Origin: Bacillota bacterium
GTDB lineage: Bacteria; Bacillota; Clostridia; Tissierellales; Peptoniphilaceae
Length of the DNA stretch: 61,604 bases
Direction: 5' to 3'
Assembly (NCBI GenBank): GCA_028724185.1
Contig: JAQYDN010000022.1
Location: 1-61,604 of the forward strand
The translations under genes and the position numbers were made by a program. Below, piece after piece: positions 26,023-37,866 of this stretch. The notes beneath the pieces were generated by a model. That model was not told the DNA's origin, made no database searches, and worked only from the letters and a program-made list of their open reading frames with translations. Numbering within the stretch: the first letter of the stretch is position 1; each line of letters opens with the position of its first letter.

Positions 26023-27618
26023 CTAGCCGATCGTCGCGATGTAGCCGTCGGTGCGCTTTTCGGTGCCCGCGCAATAGACGCCGGTTTTTTCGTCGTAGAG
26101 CAGGTACTGTCCCCGCCCCATGTCGAGGTTGTCTTCAGCTCGTACGACGACGTGTCCGCGGCGAAGGAGTTCCTCGACGGCACCCTCGTCGTAATCGTCT
26201 TCGACGACGAGGGTCTTTTCACCCGTCCACATAAAGCGGGGCGCGTCGAGGGCGCTTTGGGGATTTCTGCCGTAGCGGAGGAGCTGGAGGAGCGTCTGGA
26301 CGTGTCCCTGCGGTTGCATAAATCCGCCCATGACGCCGAAGGCGCCGTAGGGTCGTCCGCCCTTGGTGAGAAAGCCCGGGATAATCGTGTGATACGGACG
26401 CTTTCCGCCGGCGAGGCAGTTGTCGTGTCCGTCTTCCAAGCTGAAGTTTAAGAGGCGGTTGTTTAGGGAGATTCCCGTTCCGGGGACGACGATGCCCGAG
26501 CCGAATCCGTCGTAGTTGGATTGAATCATCGAGACCATGTTTCCGTCGTCGTCGCCCGTGCAGAAATACACCGTCGAGCGGTCCAGCGGATTGCCGTAGG
26601 TCATGCTCTCGGCTTCCTCGCCGATGTCGTCTGCACATTTTTTGAGGTACGCGTCGCTCAAGAGGTCCTCCGGCGTAAGGGACATGTACGCGGGATCGGC
26701 GACGTATCTCGCGGCGTCGGTCATCGCCCGTTTGATGGCCTCGGCGGTAAGGTGGGCGCTCACCCCGTCGTCGGGGAGCAGAAGTTTATCTCTTAAAATT
26801 TTAAGCGCCATCAATACCGAAATGCCCTGTCCGTTCGGCGGGAGCTCCCAAACCTCGCAGCCGTCGAAGGATATCGACAGCGGGTCGACGGCGAGCGTCT
26901 CGTGTTCCGCGAGGTCGGAGATGTCCATGTAGCCGCCGTGTTCGCGCAAAAACGTCGCGATGCGCCCTGCGGTCTCTCCGCGGTAGAAATCCTCTCCTTC
27001 GTCGTCCGCGATTTTTGCGAGGGTGCGGTAGAGGTCGGGTTGGGTGATGACATCGCCCGGTTTCGGCGCCTCGCCGTCTCTTGAGAACTGCTTCCAAAAC
27101 GCGTCGTAGAGCGGGCCGGTGGCGTCTTTTCTCTTCTCGAATTCCTTTTGCCAGAGTCTGGCCACGGTAGGCGAGAGGATGTAACCCTCTTTCGCGTAGC
27201 GCATGGCGGGGGCGAGGACGTCTTTAAAGGGAAGCCTTCCGTGGGCGCGGTGGATGTCTACCCACGCCTTGACGGCGCCGGGGACGCCGACGGATTCGGG
27301 CGCGTGAGGGGGAAGGCAGTCGTAGCCTTTTTTTCTGATCTCCTCGATCCTCAGTGCCTTCGGACTCTTTCCGCTCCCGTTGTAGCCGTAGAGCTTTCCG
27401 TCGATTGAGAGGATCGCAAACAGGTCGGAGCCGAGCCCGTTCGAGGTGGGTTCGACGACGGTTTGCGCGGCGGCGATGGCGACGGCCGCATCGACGGCAT
27501 TTCCGCCTCGCCGCAAGATCTCCTCGCCCGCGGTCGCCGCGGACGGGTTGGATGCGAGCGCCGCCGCCCTTCCGTAGACGACGGTGCGCTTGGATGGATA
27601 TGGATAGTTGTGGTACAT
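26023..27618 (-). CDS. Gamma-glutamyltransferase-family Ntn hydrolase
   Basis: Using the ATG at 27618 (AAAGGAG nine bases upstream) the protein has 531 residues. It matches the GGT family: ASNPSAATAGEEILRRGGNAVDAAVA at the N terminus, the self-cleavage site before Thr349 in DRSTVYFC, then DDDGNMVSMIQS, GTGISLNNR and GGFMQPQGH. Cleavage before Thr349 would give large and small subunits. There is no signal peptide, and STVYF replaces the exported-enzyme TTH motif, so it resembles the cytoplasmic YwrD-type. It would act on gamma-glutamyl compounds or related amides; the physiological substrate is unknown. Monocistronic and opposite to its neighbours. Confidence 0.88.
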   Translation of the reverse strand: MYHNYPYPSKRTVVYGRAAALASNPSAATAGEEILRRGGNAVDAAVAIAAAQTVVEPTSNGLGSDLFAILSIDGKLYGYNGSGKSPKALRIEEIRKKGYDCLPPHAPESVGVPGAVKAWVDIHRAHGRLPFKDVLAPAMRYAKEGYILSPTVARLWQKEFEKRKDATGPLYDAFWKQFSRDGEAPKPGDVITQPDLYRTLAKIADDEGEDFYRGETAGRIATFLREHGGYMDISDLAEHETLAVDPLSISFDGCEVWELPPNGQGISVLMALKILRDKLLLPDDGVSAHLTAEAIKRAMTDAARYVADPAYMSLTPEDLLSDAYLKKCADDIGEEAESMTYGNPLDRSTVYFCTGDDDGNMVSMIQSNYDGFGSGIVVPGTGISLNNRLLNFSLEDGHDNCLAGGKRPYHTIIPGFLTKGGRPYGAFGVMGGFMQPQGHVQTLLQLLRYGRNPQSALDAPRFMWTGEKTLVVEDDYDEGAVEELLRRGHVVVRAEDNLDMGRGQYLLYDEKTGVYCAGTEKRTDGYIATIG

Positions 27619-27792
27619 AGGTCTCACTCCTTTGATTTCAGTATAGCGAAAGCGACGCATAATTACCAGACGCCGAATTCCGGGAATGCGTAAACTAAGC
27701 CTTTTAGGAGCATAATTAAATTGCAATAATAAGTGCCGTATGTTAATATAGAAATGTTATTGACAGACATTTCAGCTCGAGGAGGTGTAAAT

Positions 27793-28029
27793 TTGACCAC
27801 ATTTATGAGTGTGATCGTAGCCCTTTCAGCGTTGGGCGTGACGATATCGGTGATGGTTCAAGAGTCGAACCAAGTCGGTCTCGGAACGTTGGACGGAAGT
27901 GGATCGGCTTCGTCGGAATGGGGTGCCAATCGCGGTACGAGCCGTAAGGAAATGCTAAAACGCATTACGCTTGTCATGTCGATTATCTTTTTTATTTCGA
28001 CGATTATTTTAATTGCCATTACGCAATAA
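27793..28029 (+). CDS. secG: Protein translocase subunit SecG
   Basis: I take TTG at 27793 as the start because GGAGGTG lies nine bases upstream; the longer frame from 27733 has no site. The 78-residue protein has two membrane segments (VIVALSALGVTISVMVQ and ITLVMSIIFFISTIILIAI) joined by a Gly/Ser-rich loop, with the SecG segment VMVQESNQVGLGTLDG. It assists the SecYE channel. It lies 12 bp before hppA and probably shares its transcript. No rnr follows here, unlike many Bacillota where secG is next to rnr and smpB. Confidence 0.9.
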   Translation: MTTFMSVIVALSALGVTISVMVQESNQVGLGTLDGSGSASSEWGANRGTSRKEMLKRITLVMSIIFFISTIILIAITQ

Positions 28030-28041
28030 TCAGGAGGAATC

Positions 28042-30045
28042 ATGGATTTTAATATTTTAATCATTGCTCCCATTGTCGGTATCATCGCCATCTTGTTTGC
28101 CCTTTACAAGGTATCCTTCGTCTCGAAACAAGACGCGGGTAGTGAGCGTATGAAAGAAATTTCCGGCTATATTCACGAGGGAGCGATGGCATTTTTACAA
28201 CGTGAATACAAGGCGTTGATCGTCTTCGTCATCGTCTTGGCGCTCGTCTTATTCTTTGCCATTAACTGGCAAACGGCAGTCTGCTTTATCGTCGGCGCAT
28301 GCTTCTCTGTCATCGCCGGCTATATCGGCATGAACACCGCGACCAAAGCCAACGTCCGTACGGCACAGGCCGCACATACCCACGGCATGGGTAAGGCGCT
28401 CGACATCGCTTTTTCGGGCGGTTCCGTCATGGGCCTTGTCGTCGTCGGCTTGGGTATCGTCGGAATTTCCCTGTTCTATCTCTGGTTCGGGAATGCCGAA
28501 ATCATCACCGGCTTTTCGCTCGGTGCATCGTCCATCGCACTGTTTGCCCGTGTAGGCGGCGGTATCTACACCAAGGCCGCCGACGTCGGTGCCGACCTCG
28601 TCGGTAAAGTCGAAGCGGGCATCCCCGAAGACGACCCGAGAAACCCCGCCGTTATCGCCGATAACGTAGGGGACAACGTCGGCGACGTCGCCGGCATGGG
28701 TGCCGACTTGTTCGAATCTTACGTCGGTGCACTTCTTTCGGTCATCACCTTGGGCTTCTTGGCTTTCCAAGACTCCGGGATTCAATACGGCCTGTCGATC
28801 GCCGTCCTCGGAATTATCGCATCGATCGTCTCCATGTTCTTCGTCAAGGGCGACAAAAACCCGCAAAAGGCGTTAAACATGGGAACCTACATCGCATCGA
28901 TTATTACGATCGTCTTTGCGGGCGTCTTCGCAAAGAAAATCTTCGGCGACTTGACCTCTTTCTGGCCGGTCATCATCGGCGTGTGCGTCGGTCTCATCAT
29001 TTCGAAGATCACCGAATACTACACGGCCGACGAATATAAGCCGGTTCAACGCATCGCGAGCGAATCGGAAACGGGCGCATCGACCAACATCATCGCCGGT
29101 CTTTCCGTCGGTATGATGTCGACGGTCGGCCCGATCATCGTCCTCGCCGTCGGCATCATCGCCGCTTACGCGACGGGCGGAGGTAACCAAAACGCCATCT
29201 TCGGTCTCTACAGCATCGCCCTCGCAGCTGTCGGGATGCTCGCGACGACCGCATCGACGATCGCCGTCGACGCGTACGGTCCGATCGCCGATAACGCGGG
29301 CGGTATCGCCGAAATGTGCGAACTTCCCGAAAACGTCCGCGACATCACCGACTCCTTGGACTCCGTCGGCAATACCACGGCCGCGATCGGCAAGGGCTTT
29401 GCGATCGGTTCCGCCGCTTTGACGGCTCTGTCCCTGTTCGTATCCTATATCCAAGCGACAGGTCTCGCCGGCATCGACATTTCCAAGCCTTCCGTCATCG
29501 CCGGTATGTTCATCGGCGGTATGTTGCCCTTCGCATTCTCGGCACTTACGATGAGTGCGGTCGGTAACGCGGCCAGCGCGATGATCGACGAAGTACGTCG
29601 TCAATTCAAGGAAATCCCCGGCATCATGGAAAGAAAGGCAACCCCCGAATACGCGCGTTGCGTCGACATCTCGACGTCGGCGGCGCTGCGTCAAATGATC
29701 GTACCGGGCATCATCGCCGTCCTCGTTCCCATCCTCGTCGGCTTATTGCTCGGCACGGAAGCGCTCGGCGGACTTCAAGCCGGCGCACTCGTTACCGGCG
29801 TCCTCATGGCAATCTTCATGAGTAATGCAGGCGGTGCTTGGGACAACGCGAAGAAATACGTCGAAGGCGGCGCACACGGCGGAAAAGGTTCCGTCGCGCA
29901 CAAAGCGGCCGTGACGGGCGACACCGTCGGCGACCCCTTCAAGGACACGTCCGGACCGAGCTTGAACATCCTGATCAAGTTGATTACCATCGTTTCGTTG
30001 GTATTCGCTCCGATCTTCGTTCAATTCGGCGGTCTGTTTGTATAA
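28042..30045 (+). CDS. hppA: K+-dependent ion-translocating pyrophosphatase
   Basis: This 667-residue protein has about sixteen membrane helices and the membrane pyrophosphatase motifs: the [23 protein letters not shown]-type segment (about residues 186-208), then [20 protein letters not shown], and near the end [14 protein letters not shown] and [14 protein letters not shown]. It couples PPi hydrolysis to H+ or Na+ export. In GNTTAAIGK at 443-451 the key positions are Ala447 and Gly450, the K+-dependent signature (independent forms have Lys and Thr). Which ion it pumps is not decided here. AGGAGG precedes the ATG. Its own terminator follows. Confidence 0.97.
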   Translation: MDFNILIIAPIVGIIAILFALYKVSFVSKQDAGSERMKEISGYIHEGAMAFLQREYKALIVFVIVLALVLFFAINWQTAVCFIVGACFSVIAGYIGMNTATKANVRTAQAAHTHGMGKALDIAFSGGSVMGLVVVGLGIVGISLFYLWFGNAEIITGFSLGASSIALFARVGGGIYTKAADVGADLVGKVEAGIPEDDPRNPAVIADNVGDNVGDVAGMGADLFESYVGALLSVITLGFLAFQDSGIQYGLSIAVLGIIASIVSMFFVKGDKNPQKALNMGTYIASIITIVFAGVFAKKIFGDLTSFWPVIIGVCVGLIISKITEYYTADEYKPVQRIASESETGASTNIIAGLSVGMMSTVGPIIVLAVGIIAAYATGGGNQNAIFGLYSIALAAVGMLATTASTIAVDAYGPIADNAGGIAEMCELPENVRDITDSLDSVGNTTAAIGKGFAIGSAALTALSLFVSYIQATGLAGIDISKPSVIAGMFIGGMLPFAFSALTMSAVGNAASAMIDEVRRQFKEIPGIMERKATPEYARCVDISTSAALRQMIVPGIIAVLVPILVGLLLGTEALGGLQAGALVTGVLMAIFMSNAGGAWDNAKKYVEGGAHGGKGSVAHKAAVTGDTVGDPFKDTSGPSLNILIKLITIVSLVFAPIFVQFGGLFV

Positions 30046-30057
30046 ATAAAGAGCTGA

Positions 30058-30087
30058 AGACAACCCCTGCGAGGGGTTGTTTTTTTA
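30058..30087 (+). terminator. Terminator of secG-hppA
   Basis: ACAACCCC-TGCGA-GGGGTTGT followed by T7, about 15 bp after the hppA stop. Confidence 0.93.
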
Positions 30088-30123
30088 TGCAAAAAAACAG
30101 AAAGTTGACTTATCTTATCGGGT

Positions 30124-30153
30124 ATTGACAATCTTTGACTATTAACGTATACT
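30124..30153 (+). promoter_or_regulatory. ctsR promoter with overlapping CtsR operator
   Basis: TTGACA (30125-30130) and TATACT (30148-30153) are 17 bp apart, near consensus. Heptads ATTGACA (30124-30130) and TTTGACT (30134-30140), separated by ATC, match the reverse of the CtsR site RGTCAAA-NAN-RGTCAAA; the second is perfect. Binding would block the -35 box, giving autoregulation. Confidence 0.85.
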
Positions 30154-30175
30154 GAGTTTATGACAGGAGGCGATT

Positions 30176-30631
30176 ATGGCTAGACTCAGTAATAATATAG
30201 AGGAATATATTCTGGACCTTCTCGTCGAGCGAGACGGTCGAATTGAAATAAAGCGAAACGTCCTGGCTCAGCACTTCGGCTGTGCACCGAGTCAAATTAA
30301 TTATGTCCTGACGACGCGATTTACGCCGGTTCAAGGTTTCTTCGTCGAGTCGAGACGGGGAGGCGGCGGCTATATACGCATCGTCAAAGTGGAAATAGAA
30401 GACGATCAAAAATATTTTGCCATGCTCACCGACGAGGTCGGCGAGAGCATGACGCGGTCCAAGTCGGAGCGCATCTTAAAATCGCTCTTGGATAACGAGT
30501 ATCTGACGAAGAGCGAATATCAGCTGTTGAGCATCGCGTTAAGCGACAGGGCGCTCAGCGCGGCGGGCGATACGCGCAACAATGTCCGCGCCGAGATTTT
30601 ACAAAATGTGTTATTGGGTATCTTTTCATAA
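30176..30631 (+). CDS. ctsR: Heat-shock repressor CtsR
   Basis: The 151-residue protein has the CtsR N-terminal winged helix (LSNNIEEYILDLLVERDGRIEIKRNVLAQHFGCAPSQINYVL-type, residues about 3-45), the beta-wing ESRRGGGGYIRI with the conserved DNA-contacting glycine-rich tip, and a C-terminal dimer domain containing KSERILKSLLDNEYLTKSEY. It represses clp genes by binding direct heptads, and McsB phosphorylates it during stress. AGGAGG precedes the ATG. It leads the operon ctsR-mcsA-mcsB-clpC. Confidence 0.97.
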   Translation: MARLSNNIEEYILDLLVERDGRIEIKRNVLAQHFGCAPSQINYVLTTRFTPVQGFFVESRRGGGGYIRIVKVEIEDDQKYFAMLTDEVGESMTRSKSERILKSLLDNEYLTKSEYQLLSIALSDRALSAAGDTRNNVRAEILQNVLLGIFS

Positions 30632-30642
30632 GGAGGTGTCTT

Positions 30643-31161
30643 ATGCTTTGCCAACACTGTCACGAAAATGAAGCGACCATCACTTATACGACGGTCGAAG
30701 GAAATCAAACGAAGGAAATGCACGTCTGTCGCAGTTGCTTTGAAAAACTGTTGAAACAGCAATTTCCGGAGGCGCAGGTTCCCCCGCTCGATATACAACC
30801 GGTTATGCAGGAGCTCTTGTCGCTCTTTAACATCGGCGCCGGTGCGGAGTCGGAGGAGAAGGTCTGCCCGAAATGTCATACGAAACTCGAGACATTCAGA
30901 AAGACGGGTATGTTCGGCTGTGACACATGCTATGATACCTTTTCCGAGGAATTGGAAAAAATTCTACCGCGCATCCAGGGCGCGCGCAAACACGTCGGCG
31001 AGAGACCTGCCAAGCAGGAAGAAGAGGAGATACGCGACGAGAAAAAAGCGGATCTCAAGCGGCAACTCGACGTCGCCATCGCCGATGAGCGCTACGAAGA
31101 TGCCGCGATCTTGCGCGACGAGATCAAGGCGTTACAAGAGGCGGGCTCTCATGAAGAATAA
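30643..31161 (+). CDS. mcsA: McsA, activator of protein arginine kinase
   Basis: The 172-residue protein has two zinc-binding units, Cys3/Cys6 with Cys29/Cys32 and then CPKC with CDTC about 20 residues apart, followed by a C-terminal UVR motif (LKRQLDVAIADERYEDAAILRDEIKAL-type, residues about 140-166). McsA stimulates McsB kinase activity and binds ClpC-related partners through the UVR region. AGGAGG precedes the ATG. Its end overlaps mcsB by 11 bp. Length is typical. Confidence 0.96.
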   Translation: MLCQHCHENEATITYTTVEGNQTKEMHVCRSCFEKLLKQQFPEAQVPPLDIQPVMQELLSLFNIGAGAESEEKVCPKCHTKLETFRKTGMFGCDTCYDTFSEELEKILPRIQGARKHVGERPAKQEEEEIRDEKKADLKRQLDVAIADERYEDAAILRDEIKALQEAGSHEE

Positions 31162-32157
31162 CGATAAGCATAACGATCAAATTTTACTGACTTCGCGCAT
31201 TCGTCTCGCGAGAAATATAGCGGGTTATCCCTACCCGAGCGCCATGTCCGACGAGGAGGCGAAGGAACTTACCGAAAAAATCGTCGACGTGTTGCACAAA
31301 CGGGACGACGTGTGGACGTTTCACCGCTTGGATGCGGACCGTCCGCTGCAAAATTTTTACGATTTGGAAGAAAATCGAATCAGCACGCAGCTGATGAGCA
31401 ACAAGGAACACGGCGGTTATTTTATCGGCGAAAACGACGAGACCATCATGGTCATGGAGGAAGATCACCTGCGCATGCAAGATATGCGCAAGGGATTTTA
31501 CCTCGACGAAGAATACGAAAACATGAAGAACCTGGCGCACTACTTCGAGGAGCATCTTCCGATCTCCTACGACAAGCGACTCGGGTATTTGACGGCCTGT
31601 CCGACCAACGTCGGTACCGGCCTCCGCGCGGGGTGCATGATGCACCTTCCCGCCCTCGATACCTTGGGGATCGACCAGCTGGCGCGCTCGATTACCCGCA
31701 TGGGCTTCGTTCTGAGGGGGATGCGTGGCGAGGGATCGAAGATCATCGGCCACGTCTACCAAATTTCGAACGAGCGCACGCTCGGGTTGAGCGAAGAAGA
31801 GTTCTTAGAGCGCGCCAAGTCGATCGCCGAAGAGGTTACCGCCCTCGAGCGCGTCAAGCGCAAGGAGATGTACCTCGATCACTTAATCGAACTCGAGGAC
31901 ATGGCGAGACGCAGCTACGGCATCTTGAGAAATGCGCGCATTATCACGTATGAAGAGGCGATGCTTCACCTGAGCCACATGAAGCTCGGCATCGAGCTTT
32001 CGGTGCTCGCGCCGAAGAAAGACTTCGACTTTTACGACGTGATGATCGACCTCGGCAGGGCACATCTGCAGATGGAGCGCGGCAGTTTCCTCGACGAAAA
32101 AAGCAGCAACATTTATCGCGCCAACAAGGTGCGAAAATTTATCAAGGAGGTTTTCTA

Positions 32158-32158
<1 letters not shown>
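31151..32158 (+). CDS. mcsB: Protein arginine kinase McsB
   Basis: From the ATG at 31151, in the overlap with mcsA, the protein has 335 residues. Phosphagen-kinase motifs are seen: LTSRIRLARNIAGYPYP with the nucleotide-binding arginines, NKEHGGYFIGENDE with catalytic Glu region, LTACPTNVGTGLRAGCMMHLP-type catalytic Cys segment (about residues 150-170), and RGMRGEGSKIIGHVYQISNERTLG. It phosphorylates arginine residues on CtsR and unfolded proteins, marking them for ClpC. The reading frame continues open further upstream but that part is a shadow of mcsA. Its stop overlaps the clpC start (TAATG). Confidence 0.96.
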
Positions 32159-34600
<2,442 letters not shown>

Positions 34601-34611
<11 letters not shown>

Positions 34612-35953
34612 GCAATATGTCTGTACCGCTTGCGGTTACAAGAGTTCGGGGTACTTCAGCAAATGCCCGAACTGCGGAGAGTGGATGACCTTTGAGGAGG
34701 TACGCGAGGAGGAGACGAAAAAGACACACGCGTCGTCCTCGAAGCCCGCGAAGCGGCTGAACGAAGTCTCGGGCAAGGAGAAGAGGCGCTTAAAGAGCGG
34801 ACTCGACGAGTTTGATCGCGTGATGGGCGGCGGCATCGTCGAAGACGGCGTGAGTATTCTCGCCGCGAAACCGGGCGCCGGAAAATCCACCCTCCTCTTT
34901 CAGATCGCCAACGCGCTCGCAAAAGGCGGCATGAACGTCGTCTACGCCTCCGGCGAGGAGAGCGAAACCCAAATCAAGATGCGGGCGGAGCGCATTTCGG
35001 ATGCGATCTCGGACAATATTTGGATCTACGCGGGGACGTCGATGGACGACGTCGCGCACTGGATTCGCGCGATCGATGCGGACGTCATCATCTTGGACAG
35101 TATCCAGACCTTCACTCTGGATGCGTTCAGCGCGCGGGCGGGCACCCCGACGCAGACGATGGAGTGCGCGAATTTGCTCGTCGACATGGCGAAAAATACC
35201 GAGAAGCCGCGGGCGGTGTTTATCGTCGGACAGCTGACGAAACAAGACTCGCTCGCCGGCGTGCGCGCCCTCGAACACCTGGTCGATACGGTCCTCTTTA
35301 TCGACGACGAGACCCAGGAGGAGTTGCGCATCCTGCAGGCGACGAAGAATCGCTTCGGATCGACGGGCGAGATGGGCTTTTTCCGGATGACCGATCGGGG
35401 AATGCTCTCGATCGACAACCCGTCGGCGCACTTTATGACACAGCGCGAGGCGGGAAGCGAAGTTCCGGGCTCGGCGATGTGTATCGTGCGGGAAGGGACG
35501 AGGAGCATCATCGTCGAGATCGAAAGCCTCGTTTCGAAGAGCTTTACGCCCTATCCCGAGCGGATATCGGAGTGTTTAAGGCGCGAACAGTTGGGTATAC
35601 TACTTTCGATCCTGGAAGAGCGGGGGATGCTTCCGCTCTATGACAAAAACGTCGTCGTGAAGACGACGGGCAACCTGCGTTTAAAGGAAGGAGCCTCGCA
35701 CTTGGCGGCTCTGATGTCGATCGCCTCGGCCTTAAAGAATAAGCCGATCGAACGCGACATCCTCTTTATCGGCGACGTCGGCTTGACGGGCGAGTTAAAA
35801 CCCGTGCCCGGCATGGTCGCCAGGGTAAAAGAGGCCTATCGCATGGGCTTTCGAAAGATCTACACGCCGCCCGTCGCGAAGAGTGCGCGGATTGACGGCG
35901 TCGAGCTGTGCGAGAGACGGATGCTGAAAGACGTCATCGCGGAAATTTTATGA
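34601..35953 (+). CDS. radA: DNA repair protein RadA
   Basis: From the ATG at 34601 the protein has 450 residues. It has the N-terminal zinc finger CTACG and CPNCGEW (Cys8, Cys11, Cys22, Cys25), a RecA-like ATPase with Walker A AKPGAGKST near residue 90, the RadA motif KNRFGSTGEMGFF near 249, and a Lon-protease-like C-terminal domain ending with FIGDVGLTGELKPVPG. It remodels recombination intermediates. It overlaps clpC by 11 bp, so it is translated from the end of the heat-shock transcript, an order common in Bacillota. Confidence 0.97.
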
Positions 35954-35964
35954 GGGGTGAGGCC

Positions 35965-36336
35965 ATGAAGTATACCTTTCAAGATCTCTATCAATACGGC
36001 GCGGACGGCAACCGCTCCGCGATCGGATTCATCGTCCTCGTGGTATGCGTCGTCGGATGGTGGCAGCTGTTTAAAAAGGCGGACCGACCCGGGATCCTAT
36101 CGATTATCCCGATTGCCAACGTCGCGGTGCTCTCGAAGATCACCTTCGGCAGCTACTGGTACGTGCTCTTATTGATCGTGCCGATCGTAAACATCTTTTA
36201 CGGAATCGCGCTGAACTATCAAGTGATGCGTCGATTCGGCTGCGGGAGAATTCTTTGTATCCTCGGCGCATTCTTCCCCGTGCTCGTCCTCATCCCGGCC
36301 TTCGGCGATTACACGTATCTGGGGCCGAAACGTTAG
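35965..36336 (+). CDS. Small membrane protein, DUF5684-like
   Basis: The 123-residue protein starts at 35965 with GAGGGGTGAGG upstream. It has three to four membrane segments (FIVLVVCVVGWWQLF, ILSIIPIANVAVL, YVLLLIVPIVNIFYGIAL, ILCILGAFFPVLVLIPAFG). The WWQLFKKADRPGILSIIPIANV pattern and the closing FGDYTYLG match the DUF5684 group, which is often fused to or found near signal peptidase-like proteins, with unknown role. It lies 11 bp after radA in the same direction, so is probably co-transcribed. Confidence 0.75.
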   Translation: MKYTFQDLYQYGADGNRSAIGFIVLVVCVVGWWQLFKKADRPGILSIIPIANVAVLSKITFGSYWYVLLLIVPIVNIFYGIALNYQVMRRFGCGRILCILGAFFPVLVLIPAFGDYTYLGPKR

Positions 36337-36354
36337 AAAAATCAAAAACCCTTC

Positions 36355-36397
36355 AAAAAACCGACCGTCGCTTTTTAAGCGGCGGTCGGTTTTTTTG
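36355..36397 (+). terminator. Terminator of the ctsR-radA operon
   Basis: AAAAAACCGACCG and CGGTCGGTTTTTTT form the base of a long stem with the inner pair CGCTT/AAGCG. It follows the small membrane protein by about 20 bp. Confidence 0.92.
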
Positions 36398-36510
36398 CGA
36401 AAAATGTGGGCGGAAAGCCTTCGTAAAAGCGGAGTGCGTACCTGCTTTCAACGATAAAAGGCCGCCGAGCGGCGACCTTTTGGGATATAAGAAAACATGG
36501 CGGCGCGATC

Positions 36511-37023
36511 TTATTCGAGAGAAATATTCTTCATGATGCGCGTCATCGGCGGAACGAGGACGGCGACGATGACGGCGGAGACGACGATTTGAATGATGTT
36601 TCCGGGGATTGAGGCCAGGGGAACGAGAAGCGACTTGAACATGATGCTCTCGCCGATGTAGTAGGTCAAGACCTTGACGATGGCGACGAGGACGATCGAG
36701 ACGGCGTAGTTTTTAATGGCGAAGCGCTTAAAGTTAAACATCGCCAGGATGTAGCCCATGATGAGCGCCGAGATGACGGTCATCGGCGACCAGGCGACCC
36801 AGCCGCTCGTCACGTCGAACAATCCGAGGCCTAACGCGCCCGCCGTCATGCCGACGCGTTTGCCGAAGAAGATGCAGGCAATAAAAAAGGGAACGTTACC
36901 AAGATGGATCAGGCCGCCGTTTGGAGCGAAGGGCAATTGAATTTTAATAAGCCAGGTGAATATGTAGACCAAGGCGACAAATAGAGCGGTAAAGACCAGC
37001 TCGCGAACTGAAATAGATTTCAC
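36511..37023 (-). CDS. ECF transporter S component
   Basis: This 170-residue integral membrane protein has about six helices and the ECF S-component features: N-terminal RELVFTALFVALVYIFTW with the Ala-rich interaction helix, then GGLIHLGNVPFFIACIFFGKRVGMTAGALG and DVTSGWVAWSPMTV. It binds a vitamin or small cofactor and works with shared EcfA/EcfT subunits encoded elsewhere. The pattern fits the ECF-ribofla_trS family, but no riboswitch in its 40-nt leader identifies the ligand. The ATG has GAGGAGG upstream. It is monocistronic. Confidence 0.88.
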   Translation of the reverse strand: MKSISVRELVFTALFVALVYIFTWLIKIQLPFAPNGGLIHLGNVPFFIACIFFGKRVGMTAGALGLGLFDVTSGWVAWSPMTVISALIMGYILAMFNFKRFAIKNYAVSIVLVAIVKVLTYYIGESIMFKSLLVPLASIPGNIIQIVVSAVIVAVLVPPMTRIMKNISLE

Positions 37024-37059
37024 TTAAAACCTCCTCATATACAAACTATTACTATATTA

Positions 37060-37087
37060 AGTATAGACGGTTTTTTATAATATGCAA
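37060..37087 (-). promoter_or_regulatory. Promoter of the ECF S-component gene
   Basis: On the minus strand TTGCAT and TATACT are 16 bp apart, ending about 37 bp before the start codon. The short leader leaves no room for a riboswitch. Confidence 0.7.
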
Positions 37088-37176
37088 GTGAGTTTTATAT
37101 GAATAAAAAACTTGAACGGTCTATATAAAATAAAAATACAAAAGTGCATCCATAGAAAAATAAAATAGGAAATCAT

Positions 37177-37205
37177 TTGCAAAGAAAGGACGTCGATGAT
37201 ATTCT
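37177..37205 (+). promoter_or_regulatory. Promoter of the rhodanese lipoprotein gene
   Basis: TTGCAA (37177-37182) and TATTCT (37200-37205) with 17-bp spacing, 35 bp before the ATG. An alternative TTGAAC lies at 37112. Confidence 0.6.
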
Positions 37206-37240
37206 AAGAATAATACTATGAATTTTTAGGAGGTACATGA

Positions 37241-37783
37241 ATGAAATTAGGAAAATTATTGGCGGTGACCGCGCTGTCCGCCGTCCTCTTGGTCGGCTGT
37301 GGCGGAGGCGGCGGAGGAAATGCGGCATCCGATACGGCGGATTTGCCGGGAACTGCGCGCGACGGCAGTGAAGTGAAGATCGAAGAGGCGTCCATGAAAC
37401 TCGTTAAGGCCGCCGAAGAGGGTAACTACGACATGATCTCGACCGAAGACTTGAAGAAGAAGATCGATGCCAAGGAAGATATGATCATCGTCGATACGAT
37501 GCCCGAAAAATCGTATAAGGCAAACCGCATTCCGGGCGCCGTCAACGCCGAACTTCCCGTCACAATGGACGAGGTGACGCCCGATGAGCGCGACGCGTTC
37601 GTCAAGGCGTTGGGCACCGACAAGGACAAGACCATCGTGCTTTACTGCGGCTTCGTCGGCTGTGAAAGATCGCACGTCGGCGCGCTCATCGCCGAAGAAG
37701 AGGGCTTTACCAATGTCATCCGTCAACCGGGCGGAATCGGCGCTTGGTTGGAAGCGGGCTATCCGGTAGAGAGCGACAAGTAA
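37241..37783 (+). CDS. Rhodanese-domain lipoprotein
   Basis: The 180-residue protein has a lipoprotein signal with lipobox LLVGC (Cys20) and a Gly-rich linker, then a rhodanese domain (residues about 65-175) with the active-site loop LYCGFVGCERSH; Cys136 is the persulfide-forming position and Cys141 lies in the same loop. It would handle sulfane sulfur outside the membrane, which is less usual than cytoplasmic rhodanese. AGGAGG lies upstream of the ATG. It is monocistronic with its own promoter. Its substrate is unknown. Confidence 0.88.
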   Translation: MKLGKLLAVTALSAVLLVGCGGGGGGNAASDTADLPGTARDGSEVKIEEASMKLVKAAEEGNYDMISTEDLKKKIDAKEDMIIVDTMPEKSYKANRIPGAVNAELPVTMDEVTPDERDAFVKALGTDKDKTIVLYCGFVGCERSHVGALIAEEEGFTNVIRQPGGIGAWLEAGYPVESDK

Positions 37784-37794
37784 ATAAAGAAAAG

Positions 37795-37866
37795 AAAAAG
37801 AACCGCGACGCTTGAGCTTCTCTCGATCGAGGATCGGGAGGGGCCGAGCGGCCGGTTCTTTTTTAT
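37795..37866 (+). terminator. Terminator shared by the lipoprotein gene and folA
   Basis: AAAAAGAACCG and CGGTTCTTTTT form the outer stem with a second hairpin region inside (CTCGATCGAGG). A and T tracts on both sides make it bidirectional between convergent genes. Confidence 0.75.

Noticed and set aside
37024-37240. Possible vitamin riboswitch ahead of the ECF S component
   Set aside because: The mapped promoter leaves about 40 nt of leader, too short, and no conserved riboswitch core is visible.
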